A DNA stretch of 64,000 bases, taken from NCBI RefSeq assembly GCF_013423955.1, contig NZ_JACCKX010000001.1, positions 930,001-994,000 of the forward strand, read 5' to 3'. The notes beneath the pieces are model-generated. The model was not told the origin of the DNA. It saw only the letters and a program-made list of their open reading frames with translations, and searched no databases. Every line of letters starts with the position of its first letter. The first letter of the stretch is position 1. Source of the DNA: Ottowia beijingensis (GTDB lineage Bacteria > Pseudomonadota > Gammaproteobacteria > Burkholderiales > Burkholderiaceae_C). Shown here in pieces: positions 39,767 through 50,134 of this stretch. A program made the position numbers and the translations under genes.

Positions 39767-40452
39767 GGCAACTCACGCGGCAGGGCCAGCGTGTAGCCGG
39801 CATTGCGCAGCGTCTTGATGGCGTCCAGCGGCTCCAGCTTCTTGCGCAGGCGGCTGACCACGATGTCCACGGCGCGCGTGTACAGCTCGGCCTCGTGCCC
39901 GCGCAGCGCGGCCAGGATGTCGTCGCGGCTGAACACCTTGCCCGGCGCGCGCGCCAGCAGGTGCAGCAGATCGAACTCGGTGCTGGTCAGCTCGACCGGC
40001 TCGCCGCCGCGCTGCACGCTGCGCGTGACCGGGTCAAGCGTCAGGCCATCGAAGCGCAGCGGCGCGTCGGGCGTTGGTGCGGCCACGCGCCGGCGCAGGA
40101 TGGTCTGCACGCGCGCCACCAGCTCGCGCGGCTCGAACGGCTTGGGCAGGTAGTCGTCGGCGCCCAGTTCCAGCCCCACCACGCGGTCCATCACCTCGCC
40201 GCGCGCGGTGAGCATCAGGATCGGCAGGTCGCTGTCCTTGCGGATGGTGCGGCACAGCGCGAAGCCGTCCATCTCGGGCAGCATGACGTCGAGGATGGCG
40301 GCGTCGAAGCCGCCGGCCCGCAACCGCGCCAGCCCGTCGCTGGGCGTCAGCGCCTGCGCCAGCCGCAGGCCGAAGCGCTCGAAATACTGCGCCAGCGGCG
40401 GGCCCAGGTGTTCGTCGTCGTCGATCAGCAGGACGTTGACCATGCCGATCAT
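39763..40452 (-). CDS. OmpR-family response regulator, CpxR-like
   Basis: The receiver domain has LLIDDDEHLG, phospho-Asp in AAILDVMLPEMDG and Lys in YLPKPF. The DNA-binding winged helix has LTSTEFDLLHLLARAPGKVF and RAVDIVVSRLRKKLEP. It is 229 residues from ATG 40452, which overlaps the stop of the upstream 102-residue gene (ATGA). The downstream kinase also overlaps. The likely targets are the Spy-like gene and the operon itself; I did not recognise a binding site. Confidence 0.9.
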   Translation of the reverse strand: MIGMVNVLLIDDDEHLGPPLAQYFERFGLRLAQALTPSDGLARLRAGGFDAAILDVMLPEMDGFALCRTIRKDSDLPILMLTARGEVMDRVVGLELGADDYLPKPFEPRELVARVQTILRRRVAAPTPDAPLRFDGLTLDPVTRSVQRGGEPVELTSTEFDLLHLLARAPGKVFSRDDILAALRGHEAELYTRAVDIVVSRLRKKLEPLDAIKTLRNAGYTLALPRELP

Positions 40453-40757
40453 TGTGGCGCGTGCGCCAGGCGCCCATGGCGCGCCACCAGGCTGCGCAGG
40501 TGCGCCTGCGACGCGCCATCCAGGTGATCGAACAGATCCGCGGCAGCGAGGAGATCACCGCTCAGGTGCGCACGCTGCTGCGCATCGGCCTGGGCGATCA
40601 GGCGCAAGGCATGGGCGCGATCGAAGCGCACGCACCAGAGCAGCGAGAGCAACTCATCGTGCGGCTCGGCCTGACGTGCCAACAGGGCCGACCCGCGGGC
40701 ACGGGCCAGGTCCACCAGGGTCCGCCGGGCCGCCAATGCGTTCGCGTCTGCGCGCAT
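40449..40757 (-). CDS. Hypothetical 102-residue protein, possible Spy/CnrR-like without signal peptide
   Basis: From ATG 40757 the frame gives a mostly helical protein: MRADANALAARRTLVDLARA, then EPHDELLSLLWCVRFDRAHA and a Gln/His-rich helix. It is flanked tightly by the Spy-like gene (22 bp) and the response regulator (4-bp overlap), which argues for real translation. The order 'FDRAHALRLIAQADAQQRAHL' (split: FDRAHALRLIAQ, ADAQQRAHL) resembles the second half of Spy/CnrR-type stress proteins, but no export signal is visible. Its function is unknown. It could be a cytoplasmic partner in signalling or a fragment of a duplicated Spy gene. Confidence 0.6.
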   Translation of the reverse strand: MRADANALAARRTLVDLARARGSALLARQAEPHDELLSLLWCVRFDRAHALRLIAQADAQQRAHLSGDLLAAADLFDHLDGASQAHLRSLVARHGRLAHAPQ

Positions 40758-40779
40758 GGTGCTGGCGCCCTTGGACGCC

Positions 40780-41253
40780 TCAACCACCACGCCGCCAGCC
40801 GCGGCGCTTCTGCATGAAGTCACGCACCTGCTGCTGCTGCGCGGGGTTCAGGCTGTCGTAGAAGTCGCCCATGGCCGCGATCACCTCGGGGCTGCCGGTG
40901 CGCACGGCGTCGGTCTTCTGCTGCACCAGGGCCTGCGCCTTGGCGCGGTCGAAGGTGGCGCCGGCCACCAGCGACTGCACCTCGGCGCGCGGGTCAGTGC
41001 TGCCGCGCACAGCAAGGCGCTGGGCGTGCAGCTTGTCGGACAGCACGGTGAGCTTGGCCTTCTGCTCGGCGTTTAGGTCCAGCTTGCCCGCCACGCGTTC
41101 GACCATGCGGCCGCGCCATTCGGCCGATTGCTCGGGCGTGGCGTCGGCGCGCCAGCCGCCGTGGTGCATGCGGTGGCCGCAGGCGGTGAGGCTGCCCAGC
41201 ACGATGCCGGCGCTGGCCAGGGCGAAGAGACTGCGTTTGATCCAGGTTTTCAT
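40780..41253 (-). CDS. Spy/CpxP-family periplasmic protein
   Basis: 157 residues starting MKTWIKRSLFALASAGIVLG with a lipobox-like LTACG, so it may be a lipoprotein. The mature part is His-rich at first (HRMHHGGW), then all-helical with two LTxxQ-type segments (LDLNAEQKAKLTVL and LNPAQQQQVRDFMQKR), the CpxP/Spy hallmark. Such proteins act as periplasmic chaperones or as inhibitors of a sensor kinase. It is first in the operon with the regulator and kinase. Confidence 0.82.
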   Translation of the reverse strand: MKTWIKRSLFALASAGIVLGSLTACGHRMHHGGWRADATPEQSAEWRGRMVERVAGKLDLNAEQKAKLTVLSDKLHAQRLAVRGSTDPRAEVQSLVAGATFDRAKAQALVQQKTDAVRTGSPEVIAAMGDFYDSLNPAQQQQVRDFMQKRRGWRRGG

Positions 41254-41346
41254 GACGGTGCCTTTCAATGAGGCGTGTTGAACATGACCGTCATGGTGCC
41301 GCGCGGGCGGCGCCGCGTCTTCTCGGCGCGGTATCGCTGTGTTTCG

Positions 41347-42369
41347 TTATTTTTCAGCGAAGTCTTCGGTGTCGACTTCACGCCGCGCCTGCTCGGCATA
41401 GCGATGGCCGCTGACGGTGGCGGGGTTGATGAGGGCGTCAAGCTCGGCCAGCACGTCTGCAGAAAGGCGCACGTCGGCCGCGCCCAGGTTCTCATGCAGG
41501 TGCTCGACCGTGCGCGTGCCAGGGATGGGCAGGATGTCGTCGCCCTGTTGCAGCAGCCAGGCCAGCGCCAGTTGCGCCGGGGTGCAACCGGCATCGGCGG
41601 CCAGGCGGCGGTAGTCGGCCAGCAGCGGCAGGTTGCGCGCGAAATGCTCGGGCGCAAAGCGCGGCATGGGGCGGCGGATGTCCTTCTCGGGCAGCGCCTG
41701 GACAGCGGCCACATCGGGCAGCGCGCCCGCCAGAAAGCCACGGCCGACCGGGCTGAAGGCGACGAAGCTCACGCCCAGGTCGCGGCAGGCTTGCAGCACG
41801 GCAATCTCGGGGTTGCGCGTCCACAGCGAATACTCGGTCTGCAACGCGGCGATGGGGTGCACGGCGTGCGCGCGGCGCAGCGTGTCGGCCGAGACTTCCG
41901 ACAGGCCGATGGCGCGGATCTTGCCCGCGCGCACCAGCTCGGCCAGCGCGCCCACGCTGTCCTCGATGGGCACGGCCTTGTCCCAGCGGTGCAGGTAGTA
42001 CAGGTCGATGACGTCGGTCTTCAGCCGCCGCAGCGAGCCTTCGCAGGTGGCGCGGATGGTCTCGGGCCGGCCGTCGATGACGCGGCCGGGCTTGACCGTG
42101 CCGTCGCCCGTCTCGTGCGTGAGGCCGCACTTGCTGGCCAGCGTGAAGCGGCTGCGGTGCGGCGCCAGCACCTGGCCGACGATGGACTCGCTGGCGCCGA
42201 AGCCGTACAGCGCGGCGGTGTCGAAGTGCGTCACGCCGGCATCGAGCGCGGCCAGCAGCAGCGCCTCGGCCTGCTCGGGCGGCGGCGCCACGCCGTAGGC
42301 GTGGCAGATGTTCATGCAGCCCAGGCCGATGGGGCTGACGGTGAAGGGGCCGAGGGCGCGTGGGGGCAT
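41347..42369 (-). CDS. Aldo/keto reductase
   Basis: A 340-residue TIM-barrel oxidoreductase, NADPH-dependent by family. Catalytic residues are visible: Asp and Tyr in HFDTAALYGFG, Lys in ASKCGL, and the His-containing strand DLYYLHRWDKAVPIED. The C-terminal cofactor loop PIPGTRTVEHLHENLGAA is intact. It follows ligC after a hairpin repeat, on the same strand as the protocatechuate operon. A role in aromatic catabolism is possible but not shown. Confidence 0.85.
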   Translation of the reverse strand: MPPRALGPFTVSPIGLGCMNICHAYGVAPPPEQAEALLLAALDAGVTHFDTAALYGFGASESIVGQVLAPHRSRFTLASKCGLTHETGDGTVKPGRVIDGRPETIRATCEGSLRRLKTDVIDLYYLHRWDKAVPIEDSVGALAELVRAGKIRAIGLSEVSADTLRRAHAVHPIAALQTEYSLWTRNPEIAVLQACRDLGVSFVAFSPVGRGFLAGALPDVAAVQALPEKDIRRPMPRFAPEHFARNLPLLADYRRLAADAGCTPAQLALAWLLQQGDDILPIPGTRTVEHLHENLGAADVRLSADVLAELDALINPATVSGHRYAEQARREVDTEDFAEK

Positions 42370-42419
42370 GGCTGGGGCTTGTGGGAGTGCGTTCGCGGCT
42401 TCCGCCGCTCCTACAATGG

Positions 42420-42499
42420 GAGCTGCTTGCGCCTGTCAATCAATGATTTCATGCATAAAACAATCTGAAATCCTTATGTATCAGGCGCAGGCAGCTATT
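42420..42499. repeat. AGCTGCTTGCGC-family repeat (full copy)
   Basis: GAGCTGCTTGCGCCTG pairs with CAGGCGCAGGCAGCT; the inner arms are ATGATTTCAT and the CTGAAA side. It lies between ligC and the aldo/keto reductase gene, so it may form a hairpin in the shared transcript. Confidence 0.8.
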
Positions 42500-42501
42500 A
42501 A

Positions 42502-43460
42502 TCAAGAAGCGTTCAGCTGTTGCTCCAGATCGTGCAGGACCTGGTAGCAGGGCAGCACCTGCGCCACGCTGGCGTTGGGCTCGCGGCCTTCGCGGATGGC
42601 GGCGAAGAACTCGCGGTCCTGCAGCTCGATGCCGTTCATGCTGACATCGACCTTCGACACATCGATCTTCTCCTCCTTGCCGGTGAACAAATCGTCGTAG
42701 CGCGCGATGTAGGTCGCCGTGTCGCCGATGTAGCGGAAGAAGGTGCCCAGCGGGCCGTCGTTGTTGAAGCTCAGGGACAGCGTGCAGATGGCGCCGTTGG
42801 CCGCCTTGAGCTGGATGCTCATGTCCATGGCGATGCCCAGATCGGGGTGGATCGGGCCCTGGATGGCGTTGGCCTGCACGATGGGGCTGCCGGCCTGGTA
42901 GGCGAACAGGTCCACCGTGTGGGCGGCGTGGTGCCACAGCAGGTGGTCCGTCCAGCTGCGCGGCTGGCCGGCGGCGTTGATGTTGCTGCGGCGGAAGAAG
43001 TAGGTCTGCACATCCATCTGCTGGATGTTGAATTCGCCGGCCTTGATCTTCTTGTGCACGTACTGGTGGCTGGGGTTGAAGCGGCGCGTGTGGCCGCACA
43101 TGGCCACCAGGCCGGTCTTCTTCTGCACTTCGGCCACGCGCTGGCCATCGGCCAGGTTGTCGCACAGCGGAATCTCGACCTGCACGTGCTTGCCGGCCTG
43201 CAGGCACTGGATGGACTGCTCGGCGTGCATCTGCGTGGGCGTGCACAGGATGACGGCATCGACCTCGGGCAGCGCCAGGCTTTCGGCCAGGTCGGTCGCC
43301 ACGTGCGGGATGCCGTACTTGTCGGCCACTTCCTGCGTCGGCTCCTGCGGCGGCCGATGAGGGACACGACCTCGACGCCGTCGATGTTCTTAATGCCGTC
43401 CAGGTGCTTGATGCCGAAGGCGCCGGCACCGGCCAGCGCGACTTTGATGGGTTGGGTCAT
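42502..43460 (-). CDS. ligC: 4-carboxy-2-hydroxymuconate-6-semialdehyde dehydrogenase (one frameshift)
   Basis: Oxidises the hemiacetal form of the ring-cleavage product to 2-pyrone-4,6-dicarboxylate with NAD(P)+. Gfo/Idh/MocA fold: the N-terminal dinucleotide site is KVALAGAGAFGIKHLDG, and AVILCTPTQMHAEQ and EIPLCDN follow. The frame slips near 43349; one more C reads GRRQEPTQEVADKYGIPHVA. The corrected length is 319 residues, as in LigC/PmdC. It is separated from ligAB by a GGACGCAGAGG-type hairpin. Confidence 0.88.
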
Positions 43461-43492
43461 GGTGATTCCTGTGTGTGTAGAAACGCTGCCGA

Positions 43493-43588
43493 AACAGCCG
43501 GACGCAGAGGACGCGGAGGTTCCGCAGAGGACGCAGAAGATACCGAAGGCTCAGAACACAGTTTGAATTTTCTGCGTCCTCTGCGTAT
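43493..43588. repeat. GGACGCAGAGGACGC inverted repeat, copy 2
   Basis: AACAGCCGGACGCAGAGGAC at the left end, internal CGCAGAGGACGCAGA, and TCTGCGTCCTCTGCGT at the right. It fills the ligAB-ligC gap and would form a long hairpin in the operon mRNA. Confidence 0.8.
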
Positions 43589-43605
43589 GGACGGCGTTAA
43601 AAGCC

Positions 43606-44988
<1,383 letters not shown>

Positions 44989-45923
44989 TTACTTCACTTC
45001 TTCAGGCCAATACAGGCGCATGGGATTGTCGACCAGCAGCTTGCGCTGCAGTTCGGCCGTGGGCGCGATGTGGGGATGAAATCGACCAGCAGCCCATCGT
45101 CGGGCATGTGGTCCTTCAGGTTGGGGTGCGGCCAGTCGGTGCCCCACAGCACGCGGTCGGGGAAGGTTTCGACGATGCGGCGCGCGAAGGGCACGACGTC
45201 GCGGTAGGCGGCCTGCTCGCCATCCAACGCCTTGGGGCCGCTGACCGACAGGCGCTCGGGGCAGCTCACCTTGCTCCACACGTTGGGGTGCTCGCGCATG
45301 AACCTCACGAACAGCTCGAACTCGGGGCCATCCACCGGCTGGGTCACGTCGGGGCGGCCCATGTGGTCGACCACCACCGTGGTCGGCAGGCTGGTGAAGA
45401 AGTCCCAGAGCTCGGGCAGATCGACCGCCTCGAAGTAGATGACCACGTGCCAGCCCAGTTTGGCGATGCGGCCGGCGATTTCCATCAGTTCGTCGCGCGG
45501 GGTGAAGTCGACCAGGCGCTTGACGAAGTTGAAGCGCACGCCGCGCACGCCGGCATCGTGCAGGCGCTGCAGCTCTTCGTCGCTGATGTCGCGCCGCACG
45601 GTGGCCACGCCGCGCGCCTTGCCGTTGCTGGCGATGCAGGCATCGACCATGGCGCGGTTGTCGGCGCCGTGGCAGGTGGCCTGCACGATGACGTTGCGCG
45701 CGAAGCCCAGGTGGTCGCGCAGCGCGAACAGCTGCGCCTTGCTGGCATCACAGGGCGTGTACTTGCGCTCGGGCGCGTAGGGAAATTCGGCGCCGGGGCC
45801 GAACACGTGGCAGTGCGCGTCGACGCTGCCAGGCGGCAGCGCAAAGCGCGGCTTGCTCGGGCCTTCGTACCAGTCGAGCCAGCCCTTGGTTTTCTCGAAA
45901 TCGCCGGTGGTGGGTTTGGTCAT
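44989..45923 (-). CDS. ligI: 2-pyrone-4,6-dicarboxylate hydrolase (one frameshift)
   Basis: Amidohydrolase that opens the lactone to 4-oxalomesaconate. The metal motif VDAHCHVFGPGAEFPYAPER is near residue 34; NFVKRL and VVVDHMGRPD follow, then LWGTDWPHPN near the C-terminus. The frame breaks at the GGGG run 45072-45075. One more C gives DFIPHIAPTAELQRKLLVDN and ends at 44989. The corrected length is 311 residues. It lies 15 bp upstream of ligAB. Confidence 0.9.
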
Positions 45924-45944
45924 GGTGGGCTTGAAATCCTGAAT

Positions 45945-46050
45945 ACCGGACGCAGAGGATTCGCAGAGAACGCAAGAAAGAAAACCTTTTATTTTGGTTG
46001 TTTCTTTTGCGTCCTCTGCGCAATCTCTGCGTCCTCTGCGTCCGGCTGTT
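45945..46050. repeat. GGACGCAGAGGACGC inverted repeat, copy 3
   Basis: CCGGACGCAGAGGATTCGCA at the left end pairs with the right end near 46020-46049 (CTCTGCGTCCGG), with an AT-rich loop between. It lies in the ligK-ligI gap of the same operon as copy 2. Confidence 0.8.
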
Positions 46051-46072
46051 TGGCTGTTTGGCTGTTCTAGCG

Positions 46073-46756
46073 TCAGTCGATGTAGCGCAGCCCCGCCTTG
46101 GCCAGCGGCTCGCGCATCTTGTACATGTCGACGCCGAGCACGCCGCTGGCGAGCTGCTCGCGCTTGGCGCCTTCGTTGGCTTCGCGTGCGGCGGCGGCTT
46201 CCAGCGTCTTGGCCGCCATGGCGCGCGGCACGCAGACCACGCCGTCGTCGTCCGCCACGATCACGTCACCCGGGTTGACCACCATGCCGGCGCACACCAC
46301 GGGGATGTTGACGCTGCCCAGCGTGGCCTTGATCGTGCCCTTGGACGAGATCGCCTTGCTCCAGACCGGGAAGCTCATTTCCTTCAGCGTCTTCACGTCG
46401 CGCACGCCGGCGTCGATGACCAGCGCCCGCGCGCCACGCGCCTGGAAACTGGTAGCCAGCAGGTCGCCGAAGTAGCCGTCGGTGCACTCTGCGGTGATGG
46501 CGGCGACCACGATGTCGCCCGGCTGAATCTGCTCGGCCACCACGTGCATCATCCAGTTGTCGCCGGGGTGCAGCAGCACGGTGACGGCCGTGCCGCTGAC
46601 CTGCGCGCCGGGGTAGATGGGCCGCATGTAGGGCTTGAGCAAGCCGACGCGGCCCATGGCCTCGTGCACGGTGGCGCTGCCGTATTGGGCCAGCGCGTCG
46701 GCCGTGGCCGCATCGGTGCGAGTGATATGGCGGTAGACGACGCCGAGTTCGTACAT
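46073..46756 (-). CDS. ligK: 4-carboxy-4-hydroxy-2-oxoadipate aldolase / oxaloacetate decarboxylase
   Basis: Last step of the pathway: splits the intermediate into pyruvate and oxaloacetate. RraA-like fold with [12 protein letters not shown], the metal-site strand [20 protein letters not shown] and the catalytic segment [17 protein letters not shown]. The DADDDGVV-type turn reads [13 protein letters not shown]. It is 227 residues, intact, 3 bp after ligJ. Confidence 0.93.
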   Translation of the reverse strand: MYELGVVYRHITRTDAATADALAQYGSATVHEAMGRVGLLKPYMRPIYPGAQVSGTAVTVLLHPGDNWMMHVVAEQIQPGDIVVAAITAECTDGYFGDLLATSFQARGARALVIDAGVRDVKTLKEMSFPVWSKAISSKGTIKATLGSVNIPVVCAGMVVNPGDVIVADDDGVVCVPRAMAAKTLEAAAAREANEGAKREQLASGVLGVDMYKMREPLAKAGLRYID

Positions 46757-46759
46757 GGC

Positions 46760-47806
46760 TTATTTCCCCTTCTTCTTGAGTGCTGCGTCGAGCCGCGGAA
46801 ACACGCGCCGCGCGTTGCCTTCGTAGACCTTGTAGCGCTGCTCATCCGTCAGATTGTCGGTGGCCTGCACGTAGCGCTTGGTGTCGTCGTAGTAGTGGCC
46901 GGTCTCGGGGTCGATGCCGCGCACGGCGCCGATCATCTCGCTGGCGAACAGGATGTTGTCGACGGGGATCACCTTGGTCAGCAGGTCGATGCCCGGCTGG
47001 TGGTACACGCAGGTGTCGAAGAAGATGTTGTTCAGCAGATGGTCCTGCAGCAGCGGCTTCTTCATCTCCTGCGCCAGGCCGCGAAAGCGCCCCCAGTGGT
47101 AGGGCACCGCGCCGCCGCCGTGCGGGATGATGAACTTCAGGCTGGGGAAATCCTTGAACAGATCACCCTGCAGGCACTGCATGAAGGCCGTGGTGTCGGC
47201 GTTCAGGTAATGCGCGCCGGTGGTGTGGAAGCACGCATTGCACGAGGTGCTGACGTGCACCATGGCCGGGATGTCGTACTCGACCATCTTCTCGTAGATG
47301 GGGTACCAGTGGCGGTCGGTCAGCGGCGGGCTGGTCCAGTGGCCGCCGGAGGGGTCCGGGTTCAGGTTGATGCCGACGAAGCCGTAGTCCTTGACGCACT
47401 TTTCCAGTTCGGGGATGCAGGTGGCCGGATCGACACCCGGCGACTGCGGCAGCATGGCGGCGCCGATGAAGTGGTCGGGGAACAGCTGGCTGACGCGGTA
47501 GCACAGCTCGTTGCAGATCGCCGCCCAGGTGCTGCTCACGGCGAAGTCGCCGATGTGGTGCGCCATGAAGCTGGCGCGCGGGCTGAAGATGGTCAGATCG
47601 CTGCCGCGCTCCTTCATCAGCTTGAGCTGGTTGGTCTCGATCGACTCGCGCAGTTCGTCGTCGGAAATCTTCAGATCGCTGACCTTGGGCTTGGCTGCGG
47701 GGTCGGCGATGCCGGCAATCTGCTGGTTGCGCCAGTGCTCCAGCGCCTTGGGGGCGGTGGTGTAGTGGCCGTGGCAGTCGATGATGAGCGGATTGGCTTG
47801 GCTCAT
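46760..47806 (-). CDS. ligJ: 4-oxalomesaconate hydratase
   Basis: Adds water to 4-oxalomesaconate. Amidohydrolase-2 fold: NPLIIDCHGHYTTAPKALEH at the N-terminus provides the first metal ligands, IIPHGGGAVPYHWGRFRG the second set, and LFASEMIGAVRG lies near the end. I chose ATG 47806 (MSQANPLIID) with AGGAG upstream; a start 12 codons earlier is also open. 348 residues. It is first in the operon, divergent from the LysR gene. Confidence 0.9.
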   Translation of the reverse strand: MSQANPLIIDCHGHYTTAPKALEHWRNQQIAGIADPAAKPKVSDLKISDDELRESIETNQLKLMKERGSDLTIFSPRASFMAHHIGDFAVSSTWAAICNELCYRVSQLFPDHFIGAAMLPQSPGVDPATCIPELEKCVKDYGFVGINLNPDPSGGHWTSPPLTDRHWYPIYEKMVEYDIPAMVHVSTSCNACFHTTGAHYLNADTTAFMQCLQGDLFKDFPSLKFIIPHGGGAVPYHWGRFRGLAQEMKKPLLQDHLLNNIFFDTCVYHQPGIDLLTKVIPVDNILFASEMIGAVRGIDPETGHYYDDTKRYVQATDNLTDEQRYKVYEGNARRVFPRLDAALKKKGK

Positions 47807-47884
47807 GGGCTCCTCGGATGCTTCTGGTGGGGGATGAGCCATTGTGCGATGCCGACCTTCCCAGCGCTACCGGTAGGCGGCACT

Positions 47885-47913
47885 ATCAGATATGCCAATA
47901 GGGCATCGCTGAT
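47885..47913. promoter_or_regulatory. LysR-type operator between ligJ and the regulator
   Basis: An exact dyad ATGCC-AATAG-GGCAT (47892-47906) sits inside a wider one, ATCAG (47885-47889) and CTGAT (47909-47913), all centred on 47899. It contains a T-N11-A spacing. It lies 31 bp before the LysR start and about 80 bp before ligJ, the usual place for a shared LysR operator. Confidence 0.7.
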
Positions 47914-47943
47914 TTAAAGTTATGCTCAAATTTAAATATCGCC

Positions 47944-48864
47944 ATGGACCTGCGCCAACTTGAATACTTCGTGCGCGTGGCCGAACTGGGCGGCTTCACC
48001 CGCGCCGCGATTGCGCTGGGCGTGGCCCAGCCGGCCCTGAGCCGCCAGGTGCGCCTGCTGGAGGTGGAACTGCGCCAGACCCTGCTGGCGCGCAACGGCC
48101 GCGGCGCCGTCCCCACCGAGGCCGGCCAGGTGCTGCTGGAGCATGCGCGCGGCATCCTGCACCAGGTAGACCGTGCGCGTGAGGAACTGGCCCGCCTGCG
48201 CGGCGGCCTGGCGGGGCGCGTCACGCTGGGGCTGCCGCCGTCCGTGGCACGTGCGCTGGCCGTGCCGCTGCTGCAGGGCTTTCGTCAGCAACTGCCGGAT
48301 GCGCGCCTGTCGATCACCGAGGCGCTGTCAACCGGCATGCAGGAGCAGGTGGCCAGCGGCCGCCTCGACATCGCCGTGCTCTACAACGCGCAGCCCGTGC
48401 CGGGCCTCGAAATCGCCCCGCTGGCCAGCGACGCGCTGCTGCTGGTGCGCCGCGCCGAAGAAGCGGGGCACGCCGCCCCAGACGCGGAGATGACGCTGCC
48501 CGAAGTCGCCCGCCTGCCGCTGGTCATCCCCACCCGGCCCAACGCCATCCGCATGCACATCGAAGCGGAAATGGCGCGGGCGGGTTGCCGCCCCGAGGTG
48601 GCGCTGGAGATCGACGGCGTGGCCGCCATCCTGGACCTGGTGCAGGATGGCGCCGGCTGCGCCATCCTGTCGCGCCACGCCCTGGCCGGCGCCGCGCAAG
48701 CTGCCGCCTTCCAGGCCTGCCCCATCGTCACCGCCACCGGGGCACGGCTGCGCATCCCGCTCTACACCGCCGTCAGCAGCCTGCGCCCCACCACCGGCAC
48801 GCAGCAGGCCGTGCTGGCTTTGGTGCGCGCCCTGGCCCATGAACGCCTGGACGCGCCATGTTGA
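47944..48864 (+). CDS. LysR-family regulator, divergent from the lig operon
   Basis: 306 residues. The winged helix-turn-helix MDLRQLEYFVRVAELGGFTR with QPALSRQVRLLE is followed by a co-inducer domain with LGLPPSVARALAVPLL and VALEIDGVAAILDLVQDG. It is likely the activator of the protocatechuate genes and would bind the dyad at 47885-47913, with a pathway intermediate as the inducer. Position and orientation match PmdR/LigR; the role is inferred. Confidence 0.85.
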   Translation: MDLRQLEYFVRVAELGGFTRAAIALGVAQPALSRQVRLLEVELRQTLLARNGRGAVPTEAGQVLLEHARGILHQVDRAREELARLRGGLAGRVTLGLPPSVARALAVPLLQGFRQQLPDARLSITEALSTGMQEQVASGRLDIAVLYNAQPVPGLEIAPLASDALLLVRRAEEAGHAAPDAEMTLPEVARLPLVIPTRPNAIRMHIEAEMARAGCRPEVALEIDGVAAILDLVQDGAGCAILSRHALAGAAQAAAFQACPIVTATGARLRIPLYTAVSSLRPTTGTQQAVLALVRALAHERLDAPC

Positions 48865-49025
48865 TATTGTTTTTATAGCTACTCGCGCTTTCCTGGTGGG
48901 CGCAAAAGCCATTTTTCATTCATTTTTCCTGCCAGAAACCGCACCCGACACAGGGCATCGCCTTCAGCCTACGTCCAGAGCACCGGCCGTGCCGCAGAAT
49001 GCAGGCAAGGGATTGAACTTTGCCC

Positions 49026-49055
49026 TTAGCACTCAATCGAAGAGAGTGCTAGAAT
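49026..49055 (+). promoter_or_regulatory. CIRCE operator overlapping the rpoH promoter
   Basis: TTAGCACTC (49026-49034), nine bases, GAGTGCTAG (49044-49052): the HrcA-binding CIRCE consensus with one mismatch. A TAGAAT -10-like box (49050-49055) overlaps its right arm. This predicts HrcA repression of rpoH, as reported for other betaproteobacteria. Confidence 0.9.
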
Positions 49056-49084
49056 ACCTGAGCAACATGAAAGGACATTCGACG

Positions 49085-50023
<939 letters not shown>

Positions 50024-50061
50024 CGCCCCACGCGGCGGGCAAGCGCAGAAAAACTTCACGG

Positions 50062-50084
50062 AACCCGGGCTTGCCCGGGTTTTT
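50062..50084 (+). terminator. rpoH terminator
   Basis: AACCCGGGC and GCCCGGGTT pair over 9 bp around TT, followed by a T-run. It lies about 40 bp after the rpoH stop. Confidence 0.9.
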
Positions 50085-50134
50085 CTTGCCCGTTTGTAAG
50101 CCAGGCATGTAACGAACTGGCTTAAAAGTTCGGC

